The position numbers and the translations under genes were made by a program. A stretch of DNA of 64,000 nt from Delphinus delphis (Eukaryota > Chordata > Mammalia > Artiodactyla > Delphinidae), in the NCBI RefSeq assembly GCF_949987515.2, contig NC_082687.1:124229838-124293837 (forward strand). Reading direction: 5' to 3'. The notes below the pieces were generated by a model that was not told where the DNA came from, did not search any database, and worked only from the letters and a program-made list of their open reading frames with translations. Below, in pieces: positions 25,370 through 36,943 of this stretch. Position 1 is the first letter of the stretch; each line of letters begins with the position of its first letter.

Positions 25370-27494
25370 GGGCGGAGGGGAAGATGATGGAAGAGTAAGA
25401 CGCGGAGATCACCTTCCTCCCCACAGATACACAAGAAATACATCTACACGTGGAGCAACTCCCACAGAACACCTACTGAATGCTGGCAGAAGACCTCAGA
25501 CCTCCCGAAAGGCAAGAAACTCCCCACATACCTGGGTAGGGCAAAAGAAAAAAAAGAAAAAAACAGAGACAAAAGAATAGGGACGGGACCTGCACCAGTG
25601 GGAGGGAGCTGCGAAGGAGGAAAGGTTTCCACACACTAGGAAGCCCCTTCGCGGGCGGAGACTGTGGGAGGCGGAGGGGTGAGCTTCGAAGCCGCGGAGG
25701 AGAGCACAGCAACAGGGGTGCGGAGGGCAAAGCGGGGAGATTCCCGCACAGAGGATCGGTGCCGACCGGCACTCACCAGCCCGAGAGGCTTGTCTGCTCA
25801 CCCGCCGGGGCGGGCGGGGCTGGGAGCTGAGGCTCGGGCTTCGGTCGGATGCAGGGAAAGGACTGGGGTTGGCGGCGTGAACACAGCCTGAAGGGGGCTA
25901 GTGCGCCATGGCTAGCCGGGAGGGAGTCCAGGGAAAAGTCTGGACCTGCCGAAGAGGCAAGAAAGTTTTTCTTCCCTCTTTGTTTCCTGGTGCGCAAGCA
26001 GAGGGGTTTAAGAGCGCTGCTTAAAGGAACTCCAGTGACGGGCGCGAGCAGCGGCTAAAAGTGCAGACCCCGAAGACTGGTGCGAACCGCGGCTAAAAGC
26101 GCGGACTCCAGAGATGGGCACGAGCTGCAGCTAAAAGCACGGACCCCAGAGACGGGCGGGAGACGCTAAGGCTGCTGCTGCCGCCACCAAGGGGCCTGTG
26201 TGCGAGCACAGGTCACTATCCACACCCCTCTTCCAGGGAGCCTGTGCAGCCCGCCACTGTCAGGTTCCAGGGATCCAGGGACAACTTCCACGGGAGAACA
26301 CACGGCGGGCCTCAGGCTGCTGCAACGTCACGCTGGCCTCTGCCACCGCAGGCTCACCCTGGACTCCGCGCTCCTCCCTCCCCCCGGCCTGAGTGAGCCA
26401 GAGCCCCTGAATCAGCGGCTCCTTTAACCCCACCGTCTGAGCAAAAAACAGACGCTCTCCAGCGACCTACATGCAGAGGCGGGGCCAAATCCAAAGCTGA
26501 GCCCCGGGAGCTGTGAGAACAAAGAAGAGAAAGGGAAATCTCTCCCAGCAGCCTCAGAAGCAGCGGATTAAAGCTCCACAATCAACTTGATGTACCCTGC
26601 ACCTGTGGAATACATGAATAGCCAACGAATCATCCCAAATTGAGGAGGTGGACTTTGAGAGCAAGATTTATGATTTTTTCCCCTTTACCTCTTTTTGTGA
26701 GGTTGTATGTGTATGCTTCTGTGTGAGATTTTGTCTGTATAGCTTTGCTTCCACCATTTGTCCTAAGGTTCTATCCGTCCCTTTTTTTTTTCTAAATAAT
26801 TATTTTTTAATTTAATAACTTTACTGTACTTTATTTTATTTTACTGTATCTTCTTCCTTTCTTTCTTTTTTCCTTCCTTCCCTCCTTCCTTCCTTCCTTC
26901 CTCCCTCCCTCCCTCCCTCCTGTCTTTCTTTCTTTCTTTCTTTCTTCCTACTTCTACTAATTCTTTCTCTCTACTTTTTCTCCCTTTTATTCTGAGCCGT
27001 GTGGAGGAAAGGCTCTTGGTGCTCCAGCCAGGAGTCAGTGCTGTGCCTCTGAGGTGGGAGAGCCAACTTCAGGACACTGGTCCACAAGAGACCTCCCAGC
27101 TCCACATAATATCAAACAGCGAAAATCTCCCAGAGATCTCCATCTCAACACCAGCACCCAGCTTCACTCAACGAACAGCAAGCTACAGTGCTGGACAACC
27201 TATGCCAAACAACTAGCAAAACAGGAACACAACCCCACCCATTAGCAGAGAGGTTGCCTAAAATCATAATAAGTCCACAGACAACCCAAAACACATCACC
27301 AGACGTGGACCTGCCCACTAGAGAGACAAGATCCAGCCTCATCCACCAGAACACAGGCACTAGTCCCATCCACCAGGAAGCCTACACAACCCACTGAACC
27401 AATCTTAGCCACTGGAGACAAACATCAAAAACAACGGGAACTATGAACCTGCAGCCTGCAAAAAGGAGATCCCAAACACAGTAAGATAAGCAAA
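25370..27494 (+). promoter_or_regulatory. L1 5'UTR / internal promoter region, copy 2
   Basis: The first ~1.2 kb is strikingly GC- and CpG-rich against the AT-rich surroundings, so it would look like a CpG island. Its 5' edge coincides with the L1 insertion boundary set by the target-site duplication. L1 5'UTRs carry an internal RNA polymerase II promoter. Distal parts include the 38-bp tandem units at 26,054-26,167 and a pyrimidine microsatellite at about 26,855-26,945. Frames within it (for example 25,664-25,891, 26,198-26,392) are GC-driven readings with no L1 ORF homology. Confidence 0.85.
26054..26167 (+). repeat. 38-bp tandem units in L1 5'UTR
   Basis: A unit beginning GCTAAAAG and containing CAGACCCC/CGGACTCC plus GAGATGGGC-like strings starts at 26,054, 26,092 and 26,130, a period of 38, with a partial unit upstream. 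The homologous place in copy 3 (from about 45,738) has only about one unit before the next GCTAAG. Copy number therefore differs between the two insertions. Confidence 0.85.
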
Positions 27495-28388
27495 ATAAGA
27501 AGACAGAAAAACACAGAGCACTTGAAGGAGCAAGATAAAAATGAAACAGATCTAACAAATGAAGAGGAAATAGGCAGTCTACCTGAAAAAGAATTCAGAA
27601 TAATGATAGTAAAGATGATCCAAAATCTTGGAAATAGAATGGACAAAATGCAAGAAACATGTAACAAGGACCAAGAAGAAATAAAGATGAAACAAACAGT
27701 GATCAACAACACAATAAATGAAATGAAAAAGACTCTAGATGGGATCAATAGCAGAATAACTGAGGCAGAAGAACGGATAAGTGACCTGGAAGAAAAAATA
27801 GTGGAAATAACTACTGCAGAGCAGAATAAAGAAAAAAGAATGAAAAGAACTGAGGGCAGTCTCAGAGACTTCTGGGACAACATTAAATGCACCAACATTC
27901 GAATTATAGGGGTTCCAAAAGAAGAAGAGAAAAAGAAAGGGACTGAGAAAATATTTGAAGAGATTATAGTTGAAAACTTCCCTAAAATGGGAAAGGAAAT
28001 AGTTAATGAAGTCCAGGAAGGACAGAGAGTCCCATACAGGAAAAATCCAAGGAGAAATACGCCAAGACACATATTAATCAAACTGTCAAAAATTAAATAC
28101 AAAGAAAGCATATTAAAAGCAGCAAGGGAAAAACAACAAATAACACACAAGGGAATCCCCATAAGGTTAACAGCTGATCTCTCAGCAGAAACTCTGTAAG
28201 CCAGAAGGGAGTGGCAGGACATACTGAAAGTGATGAAGGAGAAAAACCTGCAACCAAGATTACTCTACCCAGCAAGGATCTCATTCAGATTTGATGGAGA
28301 AATTAAAACCTTTACAGACAAGCAAAAGCTGAGAGAGTTCAGCACCACCAAACCAGATTTACAACAAATGCTAAAGGAACTTCTCTAG
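27495..28388 (+). pseudogene. L1 ORF1 pseudogene, copy 2 (nearly intact)
   Basis: RNA-binding L1 protein frame of 297 codons that stays open in one frame from 27,495 to TAG at 28,386-28,388, apart from two point defects: the start codon is ATA instead of ATG, and codon 235 is TAA (28,197-28,199) where copy 1 has CAA. The region before the stop includes the coiled coil (ITEAEERISDLEEKI) and the RRM-like section (NIRIIGVP). The last ~60 codons, the C-terminal domain needed for RNA binding in known ORF1p, lie beyond the stop. Copy 3 has a stop at the same homologous codon. Confidence 0.92.
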
Positions 28389-28446
28389 GCAAGTAACACA
28401 AGAGAAGAATGAGACCTACAATAACGAACCCAAAACAATTTAGAAA

Positions 28447-31400
28447 ATGGGAATAGGAACATACATATCGATAATTACCTTAAATGTAAGTGGATTAAAT
28501 CCTCCCACCAAAAGACACAGATTGGCTGAATGGATACAAAAACAAGACCCATATATTTGCTGTCTACAAGAGACCCACTTCAGACCTAGAGACACGTACA
28601 GACTGAAAGTAAGGGGATGGAAAAAGATATTCCATGCAACTGGAAACCAAAAGAAAGCTGGAGTAGCACATCTCATATCAGAAGAAATAGACTTTAAAAT
28701 AAAGACTATTAGAAGAGACAAAGAAGGACACTACATAATGATCAAGGGATTGATCCAAGAAGATGATATAACAACTGTAAGTATTTATGCACCCAACACA
28801 GGAACACCTCAATACATAAGGCAAATACTAACAGCCATAAAAGGGGAAATCGACAGTAACACATTCATAGTACGGGACTTTAACACCCCACTTTGACCAA
28901 TGCACAGATTATCCAAAATGAAAATAAATAAGGAAACACAAGCTTTAAATGATACATTAAACAAGATGGACTTAATTGATATTTATAGGACACTCCAACC
29001 AAAAACAACAGAATACACATTTTTCTCAAGTGCTCATGCAACATTCTCCAGGATAGATCATATCTTGGGTCACAAATCAAGCCTTGGTAAATTTAAGAAA
29101 ATTGTATCAAGTATCTTTTCTGACCACAACGCCATGAGACTAGATATGAATTACAGGAAAAGATCTGTAAAAAATACAAACACATGGAGGCTAAACGATA
29201 CACTACTTAATAACGAAGTGATCACTGAAGAAATCAAATAGGATATAAAAAAATACCTAGAAACAAATGACAGTGGAGACACAACGACCCAAGACCTATG
29301 GGATGCAGCAAAAGCAGTTCTAAGAGGGAAGTTTACAGCAATACAAGCCCACCTTAAGAAGCAGGAAACATCTCGAATAAACAACCTAACCTTGTACCTA
29401 AAGCAATTAGAGAAAGAAGAACAAAAAACCCCCAAAGTTAGCAGAAGGAAAGAAATCATAAAAATCAGATCAGAAATAAATGAAAAAGAAATGAAGGAAA
29501 CGATAGCAAAGATCAATAAAACTAAAAGCTAGTTCTTTGAGAAGATACACAAAATTGATAAACCATTAGCCAGATTCATCAAGAAAAAAAGGGAGAAGAC
29601 TCAAATCAATACAATTAGAAATGAAAAAGTAGAAGTAACAACTAACACTGCAGAAATACAAAAGATCATGAGAGATTACTACAAGCAACTCTATGCCAAT
29701 AAAATGGACAACCTGGAAGAAATGGACAAATTCTTAGAAAGGCACAACCTGCCAAGACTGAATCAGGAAGAAATAGAAAATATGAACAGACCAATCACAA
29801 GCACTGAAGTTGAAAATGTGATTAAAAATCTTCCAACAAACAAAAGCCCAGGACCAGATGGCTTCACAGGCGAATTCTATCAAACATTTAGAGAAGAGCT
29901 AACACCTATCCTTCTCAAACTCTTCCAAAATATACAAGAGGGAGGAACACTCCCAAATTCCTTCTATGAGGCCACCATCACCTTGATACCAAAACCAGAC
30001 AAGGATGTCACAAAGAAGGAAAACTACAGGCCAATATCACTGATGAACATAGATGCAAAAATCCTCAACAAAATACTAGCAAACAGAATCCAACAGCACA
30101 TTAAAAGGATCATACACCATGATCAAGTGGGGTTTATTCCAGGAATGCAAGGATTCTTCAATATACACAAATCTATCAATGTGATAAACCATATTAACAA
30201 ATTGAAGGAGAAAAACCATATGATCATCTCAATAGATGCAGAGAAAGCTTTTGACAAAATTCGACACCCATTTATGATAAAAACCCTGCAGAAAGTAGGC
30301 ATAGAGGGAACTTTCCTCAACATAATAAATAAAGGCCATATGTGACAAACCCACAGCCAACATCATCCTCAATGGTGAAAAACTGAAAGCATTTCCACTA
30401 AGATCAGGAACAAGACAAGGTTGCCCACTCTCACCACTCTTATTCAACATAGTTTTGGAAGTATTAGCCACAGCAATCAGAGAAGAAAAGGAAATAAAAG
30501 GAATCCAAATCAGAAAAGAAGAAATAAAGCTGTCACTGTGTGCAGATGACATGATACTATACATAAAGAATCCTAAAGATGCTACCAGAACACAACTAGA
30601 GCTAATCAATGAATTTGGTAAAGTAGCAGGATACAAAATTAATGCACAGAAATCTCTGGCATTCCTATACACTAATGATGAAAAATCTGAAAGTGATTTT
30701 TCAATCACTTTTGTAAATCTCCCATTTACCATTGCATTTACCATTGCAACAAAAAAAATAAAATATCTAGGAATAAACCTACCTAAGGAGACAAAAGATC
30801 TGTATGCAGAAAATTATAAGACACTGATGAAAGAAATTAAAGATGATACAAATAGATGGAGAGATATACCATGTTCTTGGATTGGAAGAATCAACATTGT
30901 GAAAATGACGGTACTACCGAAAGCAATCTATAGATTCAATGCAATCCCTATCAAACTACCACTGGCATTTTTCACAGAACTAGAGCAAAAAATTTCACAA
31001 TTTGTATGGAAACACAAAAGACCCTGAACAGCCAAAGCAATCTTGAGAACGAAAAACAGAGCTGGAGGAATCAGGCTCCTTGACTTCAGACTATACTACA
31101 AAGCTACAGTAATCAAGACAGTATGGTACTGGCACAAAAACAGAAAGATAGATCAATGGAACAGGATAGAAAGCCCAGAGATAAACCCACGCACATATGG
31201 TCAGCTTATCTTTGATAAAGGAGGCAGGAATGTACAGTGGAGAAAGGACAGCCTCTTCAATAAGTGGTGCTGGGAAAACTGGACAGTTATATGTAAAAGT
31301 ATGAGATTAGATCACTCGCTAACACCATACACAAAAATAAGCTCAAAATGGATTAAAGACCTAAATGTAAGGCCAGAAACTATCAAACTCTTAGAGGAAA

Positions 31401-32284
31401 ACATCGGCAAAACACTCTGTGACATAAATCACAGCAAGATCCTTTTTGACCGACCTCCTAGAGAAATGGAAATAAAAACAAAAATAAACAAATGGGACCT
31501 AACGAAACTTCAAAGCTTTTGCACAGCAAAGGAAACCATAAACAAGACCAAAAGACAACCCTCAGAATGGGAGAAAATATTTGCAAATGAAGCAACTGAC
31601 AAAGGATTAATCTCCAAAATTTATAAGCAGCTCATGCAGCTCAATAACAAAAAAACAAACAACCCAATCCAAAAATGGGCAGAAGACCTAAATAGACATT
31701 TCTCCAAAGAAGATATACAGACTGCCAACAAACACATGAAAGAATGCTCAACATCATTAATCATTAGAGAAATGCAAATCAAAACTACAATGAGATATCA
31801 TCTCACATCAGTCAGAATGGCCATCACCAAAAAATCTAGAAACAATAAATGCTGGAGTGGGTATGGAGAAAAGGGAACAGTCTTGCACTGCTGGTGGGAA
31901 TGTGAATTGGTACAGCCACTATGGAGAACAGTATGGAGGTTCCTTAAAAAACTACAAATAGAACTATCATATGACCCAGCAATCTCACTACTGGGCATAT
32001 ACCCTGAGAAAACCATAATTCAAAAAGAGTCATGTACCAAAATGTTCATTGCAGCTCTATTTACAATAGCCAGGAGATGGAAACAACCTAAATGCCCATC
32101 ATCAGATGAATGGATAAAGAAGTTGTGGCACATATATACAATGGAATATTTGTCAGCCATAGAAAGAAATGAAATTGAGCTATTTGTAATGAGGTGGATA
32201 GACCTAGAGTCTGTCATACAGAGTGAAGTAAGTCAGAAAGAGAAAGACAAATACCGTATGCTAACACATATGTATGGAATTTAA
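28447..32284 (+). pseudogene. L1 ORF2 pseudogene, copy 2
   Basis: Starts at ATG 28,447 with the endonuclease motifs LNVSGLN and LQETHF. RT follows ([14 protein letters not shown] near 29,850; an ADD core near 30,545 with the usual Phe replaced by Cys). The C-terminal Cys-rich motif near 31,850 has lost its second Cys (Tyr instead). Defects seen: TGA at 28,894-28,896 (same site as in copy 1), TAG at 29,239-29,241, Trp to TAG near 29,530, a 4-bp insertion near 30,327 shifting frame, and TGA near 31,026. A 12-bp in-frame tandem repeat (ATTTACCATTGC) near 30,725 is peculiar to this copy. No active enzyme is expected. Confidence 0.94.
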
Positions 32285-32667
32285 GGGAAAAAAATGTCAT
32301 GAAGAACCTAGGGGTAAGACAGGAATAAAGACACAGACCTACTGGAGAACGGACTTGAGGATATGGGGAGGGGGAAGGGTGAGCTGTGACAAAGCGAGAG
32401 AGAGGCATGGACATATATACACTAACAAACGTAAAGTAGATAGCTAGTGGGAAGCAGCCGCATAGCACAGGGATATCAGCTTGGTGCTTTGTGATAGCCT
32501 GGAGGGGTGGGATAGGGAGGGTGGGAGGGAGGGAGACGCAAGAGGGAAGAGATATGGGAACATATGTATATGTATAACTGATTCACTTTGTTATAAAGCA
32601 GAAACTAACACACCATTGTAAAGCATTTATACCCCAATAAAGATGTTAAAAAAAAAAACAAAAAAAC
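32285..32667 (+). terminator. L1 3'UTR and polyadenylation signal, copy 2
   Basis: 3'UTR with the G-rich stretch typical of L1 (about 32,360-32,380 and 32,505-32,535), then AATAAA at 32,636-32,641 followed at once by the A-tail. The tail is interrupted by a single C near 32,659. Its end is set by the target-site duplication. Confidence 0.9.
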
Positions 32668-32677
32668 CCAGCAGAGA

Positions 32678-33207
32678 TATATTCTGAGGCCCTAGGTTTC
32701 AGAGAAGTTGTACAGGTATAGTTTTAGTAGAACTGCAAATGAGGTTAAGAGAAAGTTGTAAATGCCGTTTAGAGATATGCTTGTAAATAGTTAAGTTGTT
32801 TTACCATACTAATTAGTTTACAGTGAGTGAAATGATATTTGCTGTTGAAGGTATAGATTCACTTTACTTACGTGAAAAGAAACAATGAAGAGGGAATAGG
32901 TCCTCCCTTTTTTAAGCAGTACACCCTTACAAGGAGTATAAAATTTAACTTCCAGTTCCCTGAAAGTCCACATCCAAGCAGGAAAATGTGTAAAGATAAA
33001 TTCCAAGACCTTTATATTTAAACTTCTGTGTCTGGTACTCAAAGAAAACAGATCTTTTCGTTGAAATTTGCAATGACCTCTCTGACAAAGATTTTAAGCC
33101 CAACATAGTAATAGTAGATTGGCAGCCTTACAAATTCGTGTTGTGGGCTGAGAATAAATTAGAACACATGGATAAAGGCAGATAGTCCTAACACCCCAAC
33201 TGTTTCA

Positions 33208-33210
<3 letters not shown>
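32678..33210. other. Unique DNA, no gene seen
   Basis: No recognised repeat or gene between copy 2 and the 28-T run at 33,211-33,238. Confidence 0.5.
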
Positions 33211-33241
<31 letters not shown>

Positions 33242-33390
33242 TAGAAGTCAAGAGATCTAGTAGCAAGTTCACTTCTAACACTTAACTGCCTTGTGAGTGT
33301 TTCAAAGTCTTTTAGTCTATCTATGCCCCAATGTCCTCATATTTGTAAGCAAATGGTTTTGTAATATCTGTACATCAGATGACTGTATAA
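33211..33390 (+). mobile_element. 28-T run followed by probable MIR SINE fragment
   Basis: An uninterrupted run of 28 T (33,211-33,238) is followed by a diverged MIR-like sequence: 'CAAGTTCACTTCTAACACTT', 'AACTGCCTTGTGAGTGTTTC', then 'CCTCATATTTGTAAGCAAATG', in the consensus MIR order on the plus strand. The T run is not part of MIR and has no SINE or L1 body on its left, so its origin is unclear. Confidence 0.55.
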
Positions 33391-35440
33391 GCAGTGTTCC
33401 CCTGCAAATGACTGCTGAGAGGGGGAACGACAGTTTCACATCTGAGGACGGTGACACAGAGGTTACAGAGCCTGCTGCAGCAACTCCTACAGGAGGCTCA
33501 GGGGTGGAGGAGGCGGAGCGTGTAACGTGTATCCTGGAGGCACAAGGCCGTGGGGACCAGGAGAGCAGTGAGAGCATCTGGAGGAACCAGCCTGTGGGAG
33601 TTAGGGAAAACACAACCTGAACTGTGCTCCCCTGGCTTCTGCCAAGGCTCTGGTGAGTCTCAACTACATCTATCATCAGGGCCATGGAGGGGAGGAATTA
33701 CAGAATAAAGATAAAGAAGCGGAGCACAGCGATCGAAGAGAGGCCTGAAGGAAGGGGGCAAAGTAAAGTAAAAAGGAAAGAAATCATGTCTGTAGGTCTA
33801 CGTAGTCATCTGCAAGACCACAGGGTGAAAAAAACAAAGGAGAGTGAAAATAAGAAAGTCTAGGGGACTTGTGGAAGGGACGTCAGACCATGAAGAGCAT
33901 TTTAGGAAGCTGCACTTCAAGGAGAATGAGAACAGCTGTTTAGCAAGGGCTTATGTGGTCGAAGCCATTAGTATCATGTGAATTCAAAGAAAGATTAATA
34001 GCAGCTGAAATATACATGAAATCTTACCATTTTGCCAAGTACTGATAATTCGTTATAATTCAAATGAGAGATAGATATTAGATGAGAACTTCAAACCAAA
34101 AAAGGAGTTAGTTTAATTATAGAGTTGGGAGAAGTGTCTGAGTCATATTGGGAACATTATCACGGGTTTATTCATCAGATCTCAGACAAAGAATTTATTT
34201 TCTTTAGGAATAAACAATGAAGATAGGTAAATTGCAACTGGATTAAAGACACTGCTATGAAAACCATCTAAATGAAAGTGCAAGTGAAATTGAAATTTTT
34301 ATTAGAAGGGAGGAAGATAAATCATGGCAAGGGGCTGACAAACTGTACTCACTGACAAATATTGTCTGCTTCAATGCTAGAAAATAATAAATGTTTGTTG
34401 ACACAACTTACCAACCTTATCAATATAATGTAATATTTTACTGTACATAATTTGACATGGTTCCCATTCTGTCTCATTTCTGAAGTCACAAGCAGACAGA
34501 GTTTTGTTCTCTACAGAAACCCAGAGGTCTAAAATAGATGTGCAGTGCCAGTGGGCAGGCACTAGAAGGCAGAAATTGAGCTGCACATTCTGAAAAGTGG
34601 AGAAAAAAAATACAGTATTCATAGGCAGTTGCCATATAGAGGCCAAGACCAAAGAATGCCCTGAATGCAAGAAGATAGGTACCAGTTTCTGGATGCTGTA
34701 TCAACAAGTAGTAGGTCCCCAGGCTATGTAGTCAAGAATAAGAAAAAGGTATGATATGAGATAGGCAAGACCCCAGTAACATAAAGGTATACTTCTATGA
34801 AAAGATCTGAATATAAGAAAATGTTTGGTTAGCCAGGACAAGGAAGAATTGCAATAATGAGAACTGTGCAAATGCCAGACAAGGAGAAGAGCTTCATGCT
34901 CAGTCTAACAGAGTTGAGCTAAAACTATTTTGACCCCTCCTGTTTTAAAACCAGAATTGCCCCTAATGGCATAAGGGGAACTGAGTTTACAGGCTGCAAT
35001 CAACTGGTACTGGCTGTGAAAAGAGTGGGTCTAGGAACTAGACAGGTTCTGACAAACTGGATGTTAATGCTTTGAATCTTTATAAATGACTCTTTGGAAG
35101 TATGCAGAATATAACCCATCTTTTATAGTAGAAAAATACAGTATTATCAATGCAAAGTGCTTTATGATTTTAGTTGGTTCTAGAGGTAAGTAACAGCCAG
35201 TGAAAATCAGGCTTAAAATTGACCTGCTAACACATTAAGACAACAAACCAAAGAAATATGAGAATTTTTTAAAAGGTATAGTGCTGATATCACCAGGCCA
35301 GACACCTACATGATTTTGTACACAATACGGTGCAAATGAGTTTTCACTGTGGGAAGTATCCATGTGCTTATAACTCAAAACAATCTAGGAAGGACTCTCA
35401 GGAATTTAGTGGACACACTTTCACAGCAGCAGCAGCTGTG
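33391..35440. other. Unique DNA with a GC-richer exon-like patch, no supported gene
   Basis: Bases ~33,400-33,655 are clearly GC-richer than the flanks and are read by an open frame whose last ~70 codons (from 33,411) are acidic and Ser/Thr/Gly-rich, ending at 33,620. A GTGAGT string follows at 33,653. I recognise no family and no convincing acceptor or initiation context, so I do not call a CDS. The rest (33.7-35.4 kb) shows nothing I can name. Confidence 0.35.
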
Positions 35441-35460
35441 AGAGAAAAATAACTCCACAG

Positions 35461-35700
35461 TTTTTCTGAGGTCCTGGATCATCTTCACTATCATTATTCT
35501 GAATTCTTTTTCTGGAAGGTTGCCTGTCTCCACCTCATTTAGTTGTTTTTCTGGGGTTTTATCTTGTTCCTTCATCTGGTACATAGCCCTCTTCCTTTTC
35601 ATCTTGTCTATCTTTCTATGAATGTGCTTTTTGTTCCACAGGCTGCAGGATTGTAGTTCTTGCTTCTGCTGTCTGCCCTCTGGTGGATGGGGCTAACCTG
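35461..35700 (-). mobile_element. L1 5'UTR/ORF1 start fragment, minus strand
   Basis: The minus-strand reading from ATG at 35,602 gives MKRKRAMYQMKEQDK then NLPEKEFRIMIVKMIQDL, clearly homologous to the ORF1 N-terminus of copies 1-3. Upstream on the same strand is leader-like sequence to about 35,700. The homology stops abruptly near 35,461. It is a small, isolated piece from an older L1, truncated on both sides. Confidence 0.85.
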
Positions 35701-35944
35701 AGCTGCATCTTTAAGGATTATATTCCAACTATTAAGTGCTATAAAAACTCTAAGCTCACTGAAAATTTGATATTTCTTGAATATGCTAAGCCCTTCACAA
35801 ATCCTTGCTTTTGTACATTTCTACATCTCCTATTAATATTTCCTATCTTTTCAGCTTTTCAAATTTCTTCTAATCTGTGCGAAATTACATTTTTCAAAGA
35901 CTGTTATAAAGATATCTCAAACTCCAAATACTCTTCTAGAAGTC

Positions 35945-36402
35945 TGCAGCTTCTCCATCAAGAGTTAATGTCTATGTCTCTTCTTGAAACCGACTGGCAC
36001 TTTGTGACTGCCTCAACCAACAGAGTATAGCACAGGTGACACAATGTGAAGTCCAAGGCTAGGTCAGAAAAACGCTATGTACTTCCACCTTGTTCACTTG
36101 GGACCTTAGTTCTTAGAACCCACCTACTATGCTGTGAGGAAGTCCAAGCAGCCTGTGAAGAGGTTCATTTAGAAGACCCAAGGGCCTCTCAATCAACAGC
36201 TAGTACCAACTAGCCAGACAGTGAGTGAGTAACCTTGAAAGTAGGTCTTCTAGTCACTATTTGAGCTGCCCCAATTGAGCAGCCATAATTCCTTTCCACC
36301 AGGCACTGCACAAAATACAGATTACCAAGTAAAATAAATGATGTTGTTTTAAGCCACTAAATTTTGGGGTTGTTTTATGGTAATAAATAATTGGAACATC
36401 AT
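35945..36402 (+). mobile_element. MLT1-type ERVL-MaLR LTR
   Basis: Blocks in the MLT1 order: 'GCTGTGAGGAAGTCCAAGCA', a GAAGAGG string, 'CAACAGCTAGTACCAACTAG', CAGACAGTGAGTGAG, and the 3' end 'TGTTTTAAGCCACTAAATTT' with a GGGGTTGTTT string. It is a solitary old LTR with no internal viral coding sequence seen. Boundaries are approximate. Confidence 0.75.
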
Positions 36403-36494
36403 CCTTAAATATGCAGCTCAAAAGTTACCTGTTCTTCCCTCCCCACCCACCCACGGTGGCAGCAATCCTTTTATTCCTGCAGGGGAAAAAAAAA

Positions 36495-36943
36495 TTATCA
36501 AAGTATAGTTGATTTACAATGTTGTGTTAAAGTATAGTTGATTTAAAATGTTGTGTTAGTTACTGGTGTACAGCAAAGTGATTCAGTCATATATATTCCA
36601 TTGTAGGTTATTACAAGATATTGAATATAGTTCCATGTGCTATACAGTAGGACCTTGTTGTTTATCCGTTTTATATATAGTAGTATGTATCTGTTAGTCC
36701 CAAGCTCCCAATTCATCCCACCCCCACCTTTCCCCTTTGGTAACCATAAATTTGTTTTCTATGTCTGTGAGTCTGTTTTTTATTTTGTAAATAAGCTCAT
36801 TTGTATCATTTTTTTAGATTCCACATATAAGTGATATCATATATTTGTCTTTCTCTGTCTGGCTTACTTCACTTAGTGTGACAATCTCTCGGTCCATCCA
36901 TGTTGCTGCAAATGGTATTATATCATTCTTTTTTATGGCTGAG
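36495..36943 (-). mobile_element. L1 3' segment of a 5'-inverted insertion, minus strand
   Basis: Read on the minus strand this is the end of L1: 'CTCAGCCATAAAAAAGAATG', the GAAGTAAGCCAGACAGAGAAAG-like block, then 3'UTR to the 'AACATTGTAAATCAACTATA' terminal block. A 29-bp unit is tandemly duplicated at 36,501-36,529 and 36,530-36,558. No T run is left at its outer edge. It joins head-to-head with the plus-strand segment that follows. Confidence 0.92.

Larger units (their letters stand above)
25370..32667 (+). mobile_element. Full-length young L1 retrotransposon, copy 2
   Basis: Complete L1 of about 7.3 kb: GC-rich 5'UTR (25,370-27,494), ORF1 (27,495-28,388), spacer, ORF2 (28,447-32,284), 3'UTR with AATAAA at 32,636-32,641 and an A-tail. 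A 10-bp target-site duplication CCAGCAGAGA flanks it at 25,360-25,369 and 32,668-32,677, preceded by A-rich DNA on the left as expected for L1 endonuclease sites. Both ORFs are disabled by a small number of point changes plus one frameshift, so it is recent but not autonomous. It is the best reference for reading copies 1 and 3. Confidence 0.97.

Noticed and set aside
25370..26600. CpG-rich island that could mark a host gene promoter
   Set aside because: It begins at the L1 target-site duplication and is homologous to the leader of L1 copy 3, so it is the L1 5'UTR.
1..32667. Copy 1 and copy 2 as a segmental duplication
   Set aside because: The homology stops at the L1 3' edges, which differ, and the downstream flanks are unrelated. 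Copy 2 has its own target-site duplication. The 5' flank of copy 1 is outside the window, so this cannot be excluded completely.
33297..33620. 107-codon plus-strand frame as a protein gene
   Set aside because: Its first third lies in MIR-like sequence and no acceptor or initiation context is convincing. It is kept only as a finding.
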